Assembly (NCBI GenBank): GCA_938015295.1
Contig: CALLQB010000044.1
Location: 1 to 64,000, forward strand
Origin: an uncultured Acidimicrobiales bacterium
GTDB taxonomy: Bacteria; Actinomycetota; Acidimicrobiia; Acidimicrobiales; SHLQ01
Direction of reading: 5' to 3'
Length of the DNA stretch: 64,000 nt
The position numbers and the translations under genes were made by a program. Numbering within the stretch: the stretch's first letter is position 1; each line of letters opens with the position of its first letter. This document shows positions 1 to 8,195 of this stretch, piece after piece. The notes under the pieces are model-generated. The model did no database searches, was not told the DNA's origin, and was given only the letters and a program-made list of their open reading frames with translations.

Positions 1-2
1 TA

Positions 3-434
3 CATCTTGGCGAAGACGACATCCCCTGGGTCGAGGCAGGCGACCTCGAACTCAAGGTCGTCCAAGTCAAGATCGAGGAGGGGCTCTGGGTTGTGCGGAA
101 CCGGTTCAAACCCGGCGCGGCGGTCCAAAAGCACAAACACACCGGCCCAGTCTACGCCTTCACGCTCAGCGGAGCGTGGAAGTACGCCGAGTCCGAGTAC
201 ACGAACCGGGCTGGATCGTTTTTGTACGAGCCCGCTGGCTCGGTACACACCCTGGTTGTGCCTGCCGACAACACCGAGCCCACCGATGTCTGGTTCTCGA
301 TTTATGGGTCGAACCTCAACCTCGACGAGGACGGCAACGTCGAATCGATCACCGATGCAGCTGGCGTCTACGAGGGGTACATGGCGCTCTGCGAGGCACA
401 GGGACTCGGACGCCCAAACGTTCTCAAGTCCTGA
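3..434 (+). CDS. Cupin-fold dioxygenase, 2,4'-dihydroxyacetophenone dioxygenase-like (5' end missing)
   Basis: The reading frame is open from the window edge, so the N-terminus is missing; the track ATG at 93 is internal. The visible 143 residues form a cupin barrel. An RF-x-PG segment is followed by a metal-site run KHKHTGPVYAFTLSG and a second motif AGSFLYEPAGSVHTL, giving the His/Glu ligands expected of a mononuclear metal dioxygenase. Spacing and the W-x-Y-x-E stretch resemble the 2,4'-dihydroxyacetophenone dioxygenase (DAD) group, which cleaves aryl ketones; substrate is inference. It converges on the MocR gene with an 11-base overlap. Confidence 0.7.
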   Translation, partial: HLGEDDIPWVEAGDLELKVVQVKIEEGLWVVRNRFKPGAAVQKHKHTGPVYAFTLSGAWKYAESEYTNRAGSFLYEPAGSVHTLVVPADNTEPTDVWFSIYGSNLNLDEDGNVESITDAAGVYEGYMALCEAQGLGRPNVLKS

Positions 435-1830
435 TTTGCTCCCGGGAGCCCCGCGGTCCGTTGTCGACAAGAACCTTGATCAGCGCGTCGACTGCGGCAG
501 CAAAGCGATGTTGCGGCGGACGAGCGAAGCCGATCAGGATCCCGCGGTGCGTGGGATGTGCTTCGTCCGCGTGGCAGACAGCGAGACCAATAATGCCAAC
601 GTCGCACCCAGCTGCGTTAGCCACCAGCGCCTGCTCGTCGATCGCCGGGTCAAGAATTCGCGCTGTTATATGAAGCCCGGCCGGATGGTCGATAACTTCC
701 AGCCAGGCAACTTCATCCGAGAGTCGATCGACGACGACTGCGCGACGATCGCGGTACGTTGATCGCATAGTTCTGAGGTGTCGATCGAGCGCACCAGACT
801 CGATGAAGTCGGCCAAGGCCAGTTGATCGATGGTCGATGCGCCCGCTTTGATATGGATCGAGCGTCGCAGGTCGCGCCGAAGACCGTCGGGAACGATGAG
901 CCACCCAAGACGGAGTCCCGGAGAGATGGCCTTGCTCGCTGTGCCGGCATAGACAACCCGGTCAGGAGCAAGTCCTTGCAACGCGCCAATTGGCTTGCGG
1001 TCGTAGCGGAACTCGCCGTCGTAGTCGTCTTCGATAATCCACGTGTCGGTGGAGCGGGCCCACGCCACTAGCCGGTTGCGACGATCCGCCGACAAGGTTG
1101 TACCCAACGGGTGCTGATGAGCCGGGGTAACGAGCACCGCATCGACGTCGAGTCCGTCGAGCGCGTCGACAACGATGCCCGCATCATCGACGGGCACCGG
1201 AACAACCTCGAGCCCGGCAAGCTCGAGAATTTGGCGATGAAGAAACAACATTGGATCTTCGATGGCGACTCGACCCGAACGCCGCACGAAAACGTCGGCG
1301 AGAAATCCAAGCGCTGAGGCGAATCCACTCACCACAGTGACCGCATCTGGATGGGCCATGACGCCACGAGTGCGTCCCAAATGACCGGCAAGGCTCGTGC
1401 GGAGCTCGACGCGCCCTCGTGGATCGGCGTAACCAAACACCTCATCAGGCGCTTCGGTCAGCACGCGCCGCACCGAACCTAGCCACGCCCGCCTCGGGAA
1501 CGCGTCGGTTGCCGGTTCTCCTGGCCGGAAGTCATAGAGGGGTGTGTGCCAGAACGGATGTGGTTGCGAAGCCGCGACCTCCGGAACATGAATCGAGGCA
1601 ACCCGGGTTGCGCTCCCGTGAAGCGCTACAAGGAATCCCTCGGCGGTCAACTGGCCGTATGCGGCGACGACGGTAGAACGCGACACTCCAAGGTCGGCAG
1701 CAAGCATGCGAGACGATGGCAGCGGTGCGTCGGTCTGCAGCCGGCCAGAACGTATGGCATCGCGCAATGCGGTCTCGAGCGCGACCCGCCGTCCGAGCGA
1801 CGGGTCAAGTTGTAGTTGCAAATCTGCCAT
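424..1830 (-). CDS. MocR/PdxR-type transcriptional regulator (GntR HTH fused to aminotransferase domain)
   Basis: 468 aa, the usual length for MocR proteins. Residues about 15-75 form a GntR winged helix (LPSSRMLAADLGVSRST). Residues about 110-468 are a fold-type I aminotransferase domain with EDDYDGEFRYD and the PLP-lysine motif GTASKAISPGLRLGW (Lys300). Such proteins use PLP or an external aldimine as effector rather than catalysing transamination. The gene is divergent from the epimerase at 1950, and the intergenic region holds PdxR-like sites, so it probably controls that gene and itself. The ATG has no evident Shine-Dalgarno. Whether the true effector is PLP, GABA or another amine cannot be told. 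Confidence 0.9.
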   Translation of the reverse strand: MADLQLQLDPSLGRRVALETALRDAIRSGRLQTDAPLPSSRMLAADLGVSRSTVVAAYGQLTAEGFLVALHGSATRVASIHVPEVAASQPHPFWHTPLYDFRPGEPATDAFPRRAWLGSVRRVLTEAPDEVFGYADPRGRVELRTSLAGHLGRTRGVMAHPDAVTVVSGFASALGFLADVFVRRSGRVAIEDPMLFLHRQILELAGLEVVPVPVDDAGIVVDALDGLDVDAVLVTPAHQHPLGTTLSADRRNRLVAWARSTDTWIIEDDYDGEFRYDRKPIGALQGLAPDRVVYAGTASKAISPGLRLGWLIVPDGLRRDLRRSIHIKAGASTIDQLALADFIESGALDRHLRTMRSTYRDRRAVVVDRLSDEVAWLEVIDHPAGLHITARILDPAIDEQALVANAAGCDVGIIGLAVCHADEAHPTHRGILIGFARPPQHRFAAAVDALIKVLVDNGPRGSREQIRT

Positions 1831-1882
1831 AGCCGGTATGCCGATGCGATGCGATCGTGCCAGGTGGTCGAGCCATCAAGGC

Positions 1883-1937
1883 AAAGTGGTCTGTGAATCT
1901 AAGCCAAAGTGGTCTGGTCTTTCAGACCAGTAGACCA
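1883..1937 (+). promoter_or_regulatory. Operator of the MocR regulator: direct AAAGTGGTCTG repeats plus an inverted copy
   Basis: AAAGTGGTCTG occurs at 1883-1893 and 1906-1916, a 23-base period. The second copy merges into a perfect inverted repeat, CTGGTCT-TTC-AGACCAG (1914-1930), extended by AGACCA to 1937. The motif matches the AAAGTGG-W-CTA type described for Corynebacterium PdxR, and direct repeats are typical of MocR operators. The sites lie at about -67 to -13 relative to the predicted start of the epimerase transcript. A weaker copy (CCAGGTGGTCGA, 1860-1871) precedes the pair. Confidence 0.8.
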
Positions 1938-1943
1938 TAGGTT
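1938..1943 (+). promoter_or_regulatory. -10 box of leaderless epimerase promoter
   Basis: TAGGTT ends six bases before the ATG at 1950. It sits directly against the MocR operator, whose palindrome covers the -35 region. Confidence 0.7.
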
Positions 1944-1949
1944 CAAACA

Positions 1950-2831
1950 ATGAGCAGAAAGATCTTCCTCGCCGGCGGCACCGGGGTGTTGGGCCGTCGT
2001 GTCGTGCCCCTCCTCCTCGATGCCGGAAACGCCGTCACCGTGAACGTTCGAAACGACCACGCTGCAGCTGCGGCGAACACCGCAGGGGCGCACCCGACAA
2101 CCGTCGATCTCTTTGACCGAGCGGCGGTCGCCGACGCCGTCGCTGGCCACGACGCCGTCATCAACATCGCAACGGCCATTCCGACCGGCGCCGCTGCGGC
2201 CCGCAAGAAGGGCTGGGCGCTAAACGACCGCCTTCGCACAGAAGCGTCGGCGAATCTTGCTGCCGCAGTCGCCGCATTGCCTGCTGGCGCCCGGTACGTA
2301 GGCGAATCGATCACGTTTCCCTACATCGACGAGGCAGACCGTTGGATCGACGAATCGGTCGAACGGACCTACAGCAGCGCGACCGAATCGGTGGCCGACG
2401 CCGAAGCCGCCGCCATCGAAGCCGGGGGAGTGGCCCTTCGGTTCGCGATGTTTTGGGCCGACGACAGCGCACACAACCACCAGTTGCTCTCGCTCGCCCG
2501 GCTGGGCATCTTCGCGCTGCCGGGCGCGCTCGACGCCTATTCGTCATGGATTCACATCGATGATGCTGCGGCGGCGGTCGTCGCGGCTCTGGAAGCACCC
2601 ACCGGGATCTACAACGTCGCAGAATCTGACCCTGTTCGGCGGGCCGACCACCTGTCGGCGGTCGCAGCATCGCTGGGCAAACGCCGCCTGCGCGGCCTTC
2701 CGTCGTTTTTCGTCACCTTGGGTGGTCCGCCAGTTGAAGCGTTGGCCAGGTCGCAGAGGGTGTCTTCCGCAGCGCTATCGGCTGCGACCTCATGGCAGCC
2801 CCGGCACAACATCGTCGACGCCTGGCGTTAA
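1950..2831 (+). CDS. NAD(P)-dependent epimerase/NmrA-like short-chain dehydrogenase
   Basis: 293 aa with an N-terminal Rossmann fold; the nucleotide-binding motif is FLAGGTGVLGRRV (residues about 5-17). It aligns in style with extended or atypical SDR proteins (NAD-dependent epimerase/dehydratase, NmrA-like). A classical YxxxK pair is not obvious, the nearest Tyr region being VERTYSSATES, so catalysis on a sugar nucleotide should not be assumed. It is transcribed away from the MocR gene through a promoter overlapped by the MocR operator, so it is the likely regulated target. The link to vitamin B6 or amine metabolism is inference from the operator only. Confidence 0.75.
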   Translation: MSRKIFLAGGTGVLGRRVVPLLLDAGNAVTVNVRNDHAAAAANTAGAHPTTVDLFDRAAVADAVAGHDAVINIATAIPTGAAAARKKGWALNDRLRTEASANLAAAVAALPAGARYVGESITFPYIDEADRWIDESVERTYSSATESVADAEAAAIEAGGVALRFAMFWADDSAHNHQLLSLARLGIFALPGALDAYSSWIHIDDAAAAVVAALEAPTGIYNVAESDPVRRADHLSAVAASLGKRRLRGLPSFFVTLGGPPVEALARSQRVSSAALSAATSWQPRHNIVDAWR

Positions 2832-2914
2832 CCAACGCGACCTCCTCAGCGATGGGCGCTAAGCATCGGGCGAGGAGGTTTCGAGCAGTCATCGACAGGC
2901 GCACCACGCGCGCC

Positions 2915-2920
2915 TACATT
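2915..2920 (+). promoter_or_regulatory. -10 box of leaderless PhyH-gene promoter
   Basis: TACATT, then six bases (TCGGCA), then the ATG at 2927. This decides the start against the longer track ORF beginning at 2792. Confidence 0.65.
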
Positions 2921-2926
2921 TCGGCA

Positions 2927-3838
2927 ATGGATTCGCCGACACTTCCGGAACCAGCAACCGATCTCGACACGTTGCGGTCCGACCTTGATACGTGGGGCTA
3001 CTGCGTAGCGAAGGACCTTCTCGACGCAGACGTCGTTGCCGAGATCCGACAGCGCCTGTCAGATCAGGCGACAGCCGAGCGGGCTGCGGCGCTCGACTAC
3101 CGTTTTCCGGCCGATGCCGAGGGCGACGATGTCAACCAGTGGCTGTATTTGCTCCACAACAAGGGCAAGGTGTTCCATCAGTTGGCGGTGCATCCGGTTG
3201 CCAGGGCGCTCGCCACACATGTGCTCGGCGCCGATCACCAGCTTTCGGCCATCGATTCGCACATCACCTACCCCGGCAACAAGGACATGCCGCTGCACAC
3301 CGATCAGTGGTGGATGCCTCAGCCGACCATGCCCGGCGAACCACACAACCGTCAGGGCGACTTGGTGCGCGGCGACGGACCGTTCGGCGAACCGACTCGA
3401 TCCACAACGGCCATTTCACCACCGATGGTGCTCAACTTCATGTGGATGATCAGCGACTTCACCATCGACAATGGAGCGACACGAGTGGTTCCCGGCAGCC
3501 ATCTCAGCGGCGTTCAGCCAACCGGCGAGCCAAGAACCGACGAGGTACAGCCCGAAGGCACCGCTGGCTCGGCAATCGTTTGGGACGGCCGAACGTGGCA
3601 CGGGTCGGGGGTCAACACCTCGACCGGACCCCGCCTAGGCCTGACAACCTTCTTTTGCGGACCAGTGGTGCGGGCACTCACCAACATGACCTATGCCACC
3701 CGTCCCGAGGTATACGACGAACTCGACGATGACCTGAAGCGATTGCTTGGCTTTGCCCCATGGAACGGCTACGGGGCTACCGATGATCCGCTTGCCGACT
3801 TTGTGAGGCCGGCGGTCGAAACCGCTGGCGAGCTCTAG
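2927..3838 (+). CDS. Phytanoyl-CoA dioxygenase (PhyH) family Fe(II)/2-oxoglutarate oxygenase
   Basis: 303 aa from the ATG at 2927; the 45-residue extension in the track reads through the upstream gene end and looks non-coding. The double-stranded beta-helix carries the metal triad as LHTDQWW (His-x-Asp, about residue 125) and a distal His in TWHGSGVN. NGATRVVPGSH is the characteristic PhyH core and GPRLGLTTFF supplies the Arg that binds 2-oxoglutarate. Family members hydroxylate lipids, ectoine or natural products using 2-oxoglutarate, O2 and iron. The substrate cannot be named; neighbours do not form an obvious pathway. Confidence 0.85.
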   Translation: MDSPTLPEPATDLDTLRSDLDTWGYCVAKDLLDADVVAEIRQRLSDQATAERAAALDYRFPADAEGDDVNQWLYLLHNKGKVFHQLAVHPVARALATHVLGADHQLSAIDSHITYPGNKDMPLHTDQWWMPQPTMPGEPHNRQGDLVRGDGPFGEPTRSTTAISPPMVLNFMWMISDFTIDNGATRVVPGSHLSGVQPTGEPRTDEVQPEGTAGSAIVWDGRTWHGSGVNTSTGPRLGLTTFFCGPVVRALTNMTYATRPEVYDELDDDLKRLLGFAPWNGYGATDDPLADFVRPAVETAGEL

Positions 3839-3875
3839 AAAACGTCGGGCTACCTCCGACATCGCAGCCCACCGG

Positions 3876-3881
3876 TAGGGT
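3876..3881 (+). promoter_or_regulatory. -10 box of leaderless RRM-gene promoter
   Basis: TAGGGT, six bases (TCTGCT), then the ATG at 3888. Confidence 0.65.
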
Positions 3882-3887
3882 TCTGCT

Positions 3888-4124
3888 ATGCGACTGCTTG
3901 TTCGAAACATGTCTCGACAAACAACAGAGAACGATCTGCGGAACCTGTTCGAGCAGTTCGGGGCGGTGCAGTCGTGTGTGATCGTCAACGACGCCAAGAC
4001 CGGAAAATCGAAGGGCTTCGGCTTTGTGGAAATGCCGAAGCCGGGTGAGGCGAAAGCGGCGACCATCCAACTCAACGGTAAAGAACTCGACGGTGCGACC
4101 CTTCGGGTAAAGCGGTCAACCTAG
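3888..4124 (+). CDS. Single-RRM RNA-binding protein
   Basis: 78 aa, essentially one RNA recognition motif with nothing else attached. RNP2 is LLVRNM (residues 3-8) and RNP1 is KGFGFVEM (about 44-51), with the aromatic residues that stack on RNA bases. The remainder, ELDGATLRVKRS, is the final RRM strand. Stand-alone RRM proteins are best known from cyanobacteria, where they are cold-induced or bind mRNA. It is monocistronic, and the RNA partner is unknown. The length fits a minimal RRM, so no truncation is suspected. Confidence 0.92.
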   Translation: MRLLVRNMSRQTTENDLRNLFEQFGAVQSCVIVNDAKTGKSKGFGFVEMPKPGEAKAATIQLNGKELDGATLRVKRST

Positions 4125-4201
4125 ACAGTCCTTCGGTACATGCCTTGCCTGCGCTCCAACGCGGCTAGCTTCACACTCACTGGCACGACAGGGGAGTACG
4201 T

Positions 4202-5143
4202 ATGAAGGCAGTCGGCGTAATCGAGTATGGCGGCCCCGAGGCGCTGCAGGTTGTAGACGTTCCCGAGGTTCACGCTGGGCCGGGCGAGGTGCGTATCCGG
4301 GTCCACGCAGCAACGGTGAACCCCACCGACACCTACGGCCGCGACGGTTCGCGTGCTGAAACGCAGAAGAAAGATCCGCCGCCCTATGTTCCAGGCATGG
4401 ATGCAGCAGGCGTGCTCGACGAGATTGGTGAAGGAACCGAAACAAACTTGGCGATCGGCGATGCCGTGATGTGCATGGTGCTTCCCAACGGCTCCCATGG
4501 CGGGTATCGCCAGTCGCTGGTGATGCCAGCCTCGGCGGTTACTCGCGCACCGATCGGCGCTACGCATATCGAAGCCTCGACCTTGCCGATGAACGCCCTC
4601 ACGGCACGTCTCACACTCGACATGCTCGGATTGTCTGCCGGGCAGACGCTGGCGGTTACCGGCGCTGCCGGCTGCTACGGCGGTTACGTGGTGCAGCTGG
4701 CCAAAGCCGATGGGCTCACCGTCATTGCTGATGCCAAAGACTCCGACCGAGATCTTGTTGCATCACTGGGCGCGGACATCGTGGTCGAGCGCGGCGATGA
4801 TGTCGCCGACCGTATCCTGGCGGCGTGCCCGGGTGGCGTCGATGGGTTGGCGGACGGATCGGTGCAGAACGAACAAGTCGTTCCGGCTATCGCTGACGGC
4901 GGCGGGTACGCAAGCGTGCGCGGCTGGACAGGCCAAGAGGAGCGGGGTATCTCGTTTCATACCGTGTGGGTCAACAAGTACGAAAACGACTTCGAACGAC
5001 TCGACCGCATTCGCCAGCAGGCCGACGACGGGCTCATCACCTTGCGAGTCGCCCAGGTTCACCGCATGCAAGACGCATCGGTTGCGCACGCGAACCTCGA
5101 AGCGGGTGGCACCCGTGGCCGCCAAGTTATCGACTTGAGCTGA
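4202..5143 (+). CDS. Zinc-free medium-chain dehydrogenase/quinone oxidoreductase
   Basis: 313 aa. The N-terminal GroES-like domain (VIEYGGPEALQVVDVPEV) and the C-terminal Rossmann domain with VTGAAGCYGGYVVQLAK are typical of NADPH:quinone oxidoreductases. The catalytic and structural zinc cysteines of true alcohol dehydrogenases are absent. Such enzymes reduce quinones or activated alkenes with NADPH. The start is supported by a Shine-Dalgarno GGGGAG five bases before the ATG, one of the few clear ribosome sites in this part. It is followed 37 bases later by a separately promoted LLM oxidoreductase. Confidence 0.85.
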   Translation: MKAVGVIEYGGPEALQVVDVPEVHAGPGEVRIRVHAATVNPTDTYGRDGSRAETQKKDPPPYVPGMDAAGVLDEIGEGTETNLAIGDAVMCMVLPNGSHGGYRQSLVMPASAVTRAPIGATHIEASTLPMNALTARLTLDMLGLSAGQTLAVTGAAGCYGGYVVQLAKADGLTVIADAKDSDRDLVASLGADIVVERGDDVADRILAACPGGVDGLADGSVQNEQVVPAIADGGGYASVRGWTGQEERGISFHTVWVNKYENDFERLDRIRQQADDGLITLRVAQVHRMQDASVAHANLEAGGTRGRQVIDLS

Positions 5144-5180
5144 GTCTTTTGGTGCGTCGACCGGCGTAAGCTGCCGCCCT

Positions 5181-6083
5181 ATGGACACCATGGAAATCGC
5201 GATATTCGGTCAGCCGCCCACCGTCGACAAGTTGGTCGACGAGGTGCGCCAGGTAAAAGAACAGGGCTTCACAACGTTTGTGACCCCGCAGATCTTTGGG
5301 CTCGACGCTCTCACCGCGTTGGCGGTTGCCGGCAACCACGTGCCAGGCATGCGCCTCGGCACGGGTGTCGTGCCGACCTACCGTCAACACCCGATGATGA
5401 TGGCCCAGCAGGCCTTGACGGTAAATCAGGCCATCGGCGGGGGCTTACTTCTCGGCATCGGCCTCTCACACCAGATCGTTGTCGAAGGCATGTGGGGTCT
5501 TTCTTATGACAAGCCCCTGCGCCACATGCGCGAATACCTCGCTGCGCTCATGCCGCTACTCAATGGCGAGCAGGTAAACGCTGAGGGCGAAACCATCACT
5601 GCCCGCGGCGGTCTTGAGATTCGCACCGACCGACCCGAAGTCGTGTTGGCTGCACTTGGGCCAAAGATGCTCCAATTGGCCGGGCGCGAAGCCGACGGCA
5701 CGCTGACGTGGATGGTTGGCCCACGCACCCTCGAGAGCCATATTGTCCCGACGATCGCCGAGGCTGCTACCGACGCCGGTCGGCCTGCGCCACAGGTATT
5801 GGTGTCGTTGCCTGTATGCCTCACCGATTCTCCCGACGAAGCCCGAGCTGCGGCTGCCAAAGAGTTCGCTATCTACGGCCAGTTGCCGTCGTACCGGGCG
5901 ATGCTCGACCGCGAAGGCGCAGCTGGACCAGAAGATGTCGCGATCATCGGCACTGCTGCCGAGATCACCGAGCGGCTTGAGGAGCTTCAGGCGGTTGGTA
6001 CCACCTCATTCGCCGCCAACGCCTACGGATCGCCTGAGGAACAACAAGCGACCCGGCAGCTGATGGTCGAGCTCAAGGGCTAA
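5181..6083 (+). CDS. LLM-class (luciferase-like, probably F420-dependent) oxidoreductase
   Basis: 300 aa TIM-barrel protein of the bacterial luciferase superfamily. Visible signatures are MRLGTGVVPTYRQHP, the GIGLSHQ segment near residue 97 and the C-terminal GPEDVAIIGTAAEITERL helix that contacts the coenzyme. In actinobacteria this subgroup normally uses coenzyme F420 for hydride transfer, but FMN cannot be excluded from sequence. TAAGCT lies eight bases before the ATG at 5181; an in-frame ATG at 5190 is an alternative start. No neighbour specifies the substrate. Confidence 0.85.
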   Translation: MDTMEIAIFGQPPTVDKLVDEVRQVKEQGFTTFVTPQIFGLDALTALAVAGNHVPGMRLGTGVVPTYRQHPMMMAQQALTVNQAIGGGLLLGIGLSHQIVVEGMWGLSYDKPLRHMREYLAALMPLLNGEQVNAEGETITARGGLEIRTDRPEVVLAALGPKMLQLAGREADGTLTWMVGPRTLESHIVPTIAEAATDAGRPAPQVLVSLPVCLTDSPDEARAAAAKEFAIYGQLPSYRAMLDREGAAGPEDVAIIGTAAEITERLEELQAVGTTSFAANAYGSPEEQQATRQLMVELKG

Positions 6084-6181
6084 GCGTCGGGGCCGCTCGC
6101 CGCCCAGCTTCAAACGAGGTACTATCAAACCGCACAGGACACTTCGAATAGCAATCGAACTCATTTCGATGGAGCCACAAC

Positions 6182-7585
6182 GTGAGCCTCACCCCCTTTC
6201 GCTTTCCATCCCTCATCGCCTTGGCGACTGCGCTGCTGACCTTGGCCACGGTGCTGACGCCTGGCCGAGTGTCAGCGCAAGATCAACAGGGAGAGCACGA
6301 GCTCACCATCGCCTTTGTCGATCGACCCCAACACCACGGCAAAGGTTTCAAGGTAGCGATTGCTGGCCTTGACCCCAGCTCGTCAATGCGCATCCGTGAG
6401 TGCGTGGGGGCACGCACTGGCGACGAATGCGCTGGCGGTTGGGGAGCAGACGCCGGTCGTCGATTCACGCCCGATGCTTCGTGGCGCCTAGCAGGGCTGC
6501 GGTGGCACCTAGTCGACGGCGAGATCGCGGATTGCGCCGAAACCGAGTGCTTTCTCGAGGTGACCAACGGCGACCGACGTGCTCGACGCGCCATCGAGTA
6601 CTCGACGAAGTACCCGATGCCTACGATCAGCGGCGACTTCGATTCGATCGTCCCTGGCGACGTAGTTGTTGGGAAGACCAACCAGTTCCTGCGGCCCAAC
6701 AAATTTGGGCGGAGCGTCGCCGTCATGCAATGTGTTACCGACTCCTCACCCTTGCTGACCGATAACGCCTGCGAAGCAACGTTGTGGAACACCAAGTTGG
6801 CCGAACCCTTCCAGCTCACCCCGCTGCGCTCTCTCAGCACCGGCGATGGGCCGTTCGATTGCACCGCGACACCGGGTGCGTGCGAGCTTCGGGTTTGGAG
6901 TTATCCATCGCCGTTGGCGTTCCCGGCAGGCGCACCACTGACCTTTACCGCCGGCGGTGGGGACGAGCCTGAGCTGTCGGCAACGCTCTCGAAGACCACC
7001 GATATCAAGCCCTTCGAGAAACTTGCCCTCACCGTGGTGTCTCCCTACACCAAGCTAACAATCGCGATCTGTGCGACATCCACCGATACCATTCGGGCGA
7101 CGTGTAACAAACGCCGGCGATCGACTCCTGGCCTCATCGATGGACGGTCCAGCATCAGCACCACTCGACTCGCTCCCGGAAGGTTTGTCACCAAGGCCAA
7201 CGGAGCGATCGACTGCGCCGACCCCGACGTCGAATGCCACCTCAGGGTCACCTCGAGCGGCTATCAGATCGCCAAGATCCCGCTTTCGTTCGATGCCAGC
7301 GTGCCCACAGAAGCACCTCAAATCGTTGCACCCAAGGGCCCATTCACCGAAGGGGAGACCATCGAGGTCCTCCTGCGCGGACTCAAGCCGAACTCAAAGG
7401 TCCTCGTCCAATGCTGGTCGACAGGTTGCGAGAAGAGAAGTACGACCACGGCCGCTGCTGACGGCACTGCTGCGGTGGAAGTCACCCTCCAACGAGATGC
7501 AGATTTCCCCGACGAACATCGCCATATCCGCATCAAAACCCAGCCGAAGGTCCGGCCAAGCTTCATCCCCATTTCGTTCGAGTAG
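6182..7585 (+). CDS. Secreted protein with neocarzinostatin-like beta domains
   Basis: 467 aa beginning with GTG. A signal peptide (hydrophobic run about residues 9-24, cleavage near VSAQ) predicts export. The rest appears to be three or four immunoglobulin-like beta domains, each with a paired-cysteine pattern such as IAICAT...CNKRR and IDCADPDVECHLRV. The pattern V-x-GL-x-P-...-C, DC-x(5)-C recalls the neocarzinostatin apoprotein fold, often found in large secreted proteins of Acidimicrobiia. A second member lies at 20444-21958 on the other strand. No catalytic residue is recognisable, so binding or a wall-associated role is inference. Confidence 0.7.
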   Translation: MSLTPFRFPSLIALATALLTLATVLTPGRVSAQDQQGEHELTIAFVDRPQHHGKGFKVAIAGLDPSSSMRIRECVGARTGDECAGGWGADAGRRFTPDASWRLAGLRWHLVDGEIADCAETECFLEVTNGDRRARRAIEYSTKYPMPTISGDFDSIVPGDVVVGKTNQFLRPNKFGRSVAVMQCVTDSSPLLTDNACEATLWNTKLAEPFQLTPLRSLSTGDGPFDCTATPGACELRVWSYPSPLAFPAGAPLTFTAGGGDEPELSATLSKTTDIKPFEKLALTVVSPYTKLTIAICATSTDTIRATCNKRRRSTPGLIDGRSSISTTRLAPGRFVTKANGAIDCADPDVECHLRVTSSGYQIAKIPLSFDASVPTEAPQIVAPKGPFTEGETIEVLLRGLKPNSKVLVQCWSTGCEKRSTTTAAADGTAAVEVTLQRDADFPDEHRHIRIKTQPKVRPSFIPISFE

Positions 7586-7686
7586 CCGCCAACGCAAGCG
7601 AGCCTGTCAGGGGTGCTCGGTAGGTTGATCTCTGTCAGCAACCAGCTGCATTTCTCCCGAGCGACACCCACCCCAGAGAGACCCGC

Positions 7687-8088
7687 ATGAAAGTTCTTAT
7701 CGCAACCGACTCCACCCAAGGCGCCCGAGGCGACGACTACTTCTTTGCGCTTGAAGGCGAGCTCGTCTATCTGCCGATCATCGAGTATTCGGTGCTCGAC
7801 CGATGTGGGTTCGCTCAGGGTTTCGCTGGCGCAGCGAGTGCAAAGGCCACGACCACTGCCATGGTCGTCGACCGGCCCGACCTCACAGCGCACGACTGGT
7901 CGATCGCTATCGCCGATGGGCTCGCCCGTCAGGGCTGGCTTGAAGACGGGTGGTCGGAGGCTAACGACGAACTTCTCGAACGGGTTCTCGCCGACCTTGA
8001 GGCCATCGTCCAACCCATTGCACCAAACACGGTCATCGAACGCAACGGCACTGATTTCTTCCCGCGAGACGGTCAGTTGGCGGCCTAG
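7687..8088 (+). CDS. Conserved-looking hypothetical protein, 133 aa
   Basis: I do not recognise this family. It begins MKVLIATDSTQG, has an acidic pattern (GDDYFFALEGELVYLP) and ends in a short polar tail. There is no signal peptide, no membrane segment and no cysteine pair. A purine-rich GAGAGA seven bases before the ATG supports the start. The GC-rich third positions, good start signal and lack of any opposing gene suggest a real gene. The longer minus-strand ORF at 7318-8133 covers it but has no start signal and no domain. The opening strand and loop resemble a nucleotide-binding Rossmann start, which is weak evidence. Confidence 0.6.
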   Translation: MKVLIATDSTQGARGDDYFFALEGELVYLPIIEYSVLDRCGFAQGFAGAASAKATTTAMVVDRPDLTAHDWSIAIADGLARQGWLEDGWSEANDELLERVLADLEAIVQPIAPNTVIERNGTDFFPRDGQLAA

Positions 8089-8195
8089 ATACGGGCGGTC
8101 AGGCCTGCCAATACCACCTTGCATGATGATCATGATTGGTACACGCTTCTCCCCGAGGAAGGGAGCCAGCCTGAACCTCCGTACAGTGATCGGGC

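Noticed and set aside
7318-8133. 271-aa minus-strand ORF opposite the secreted protein and the 133-aa gene
   Set aside because: It spans the antisense of two plausible genes, has no domain, no promoter and no ribosome site, and its composition is that of a GC-rich shadow frame.
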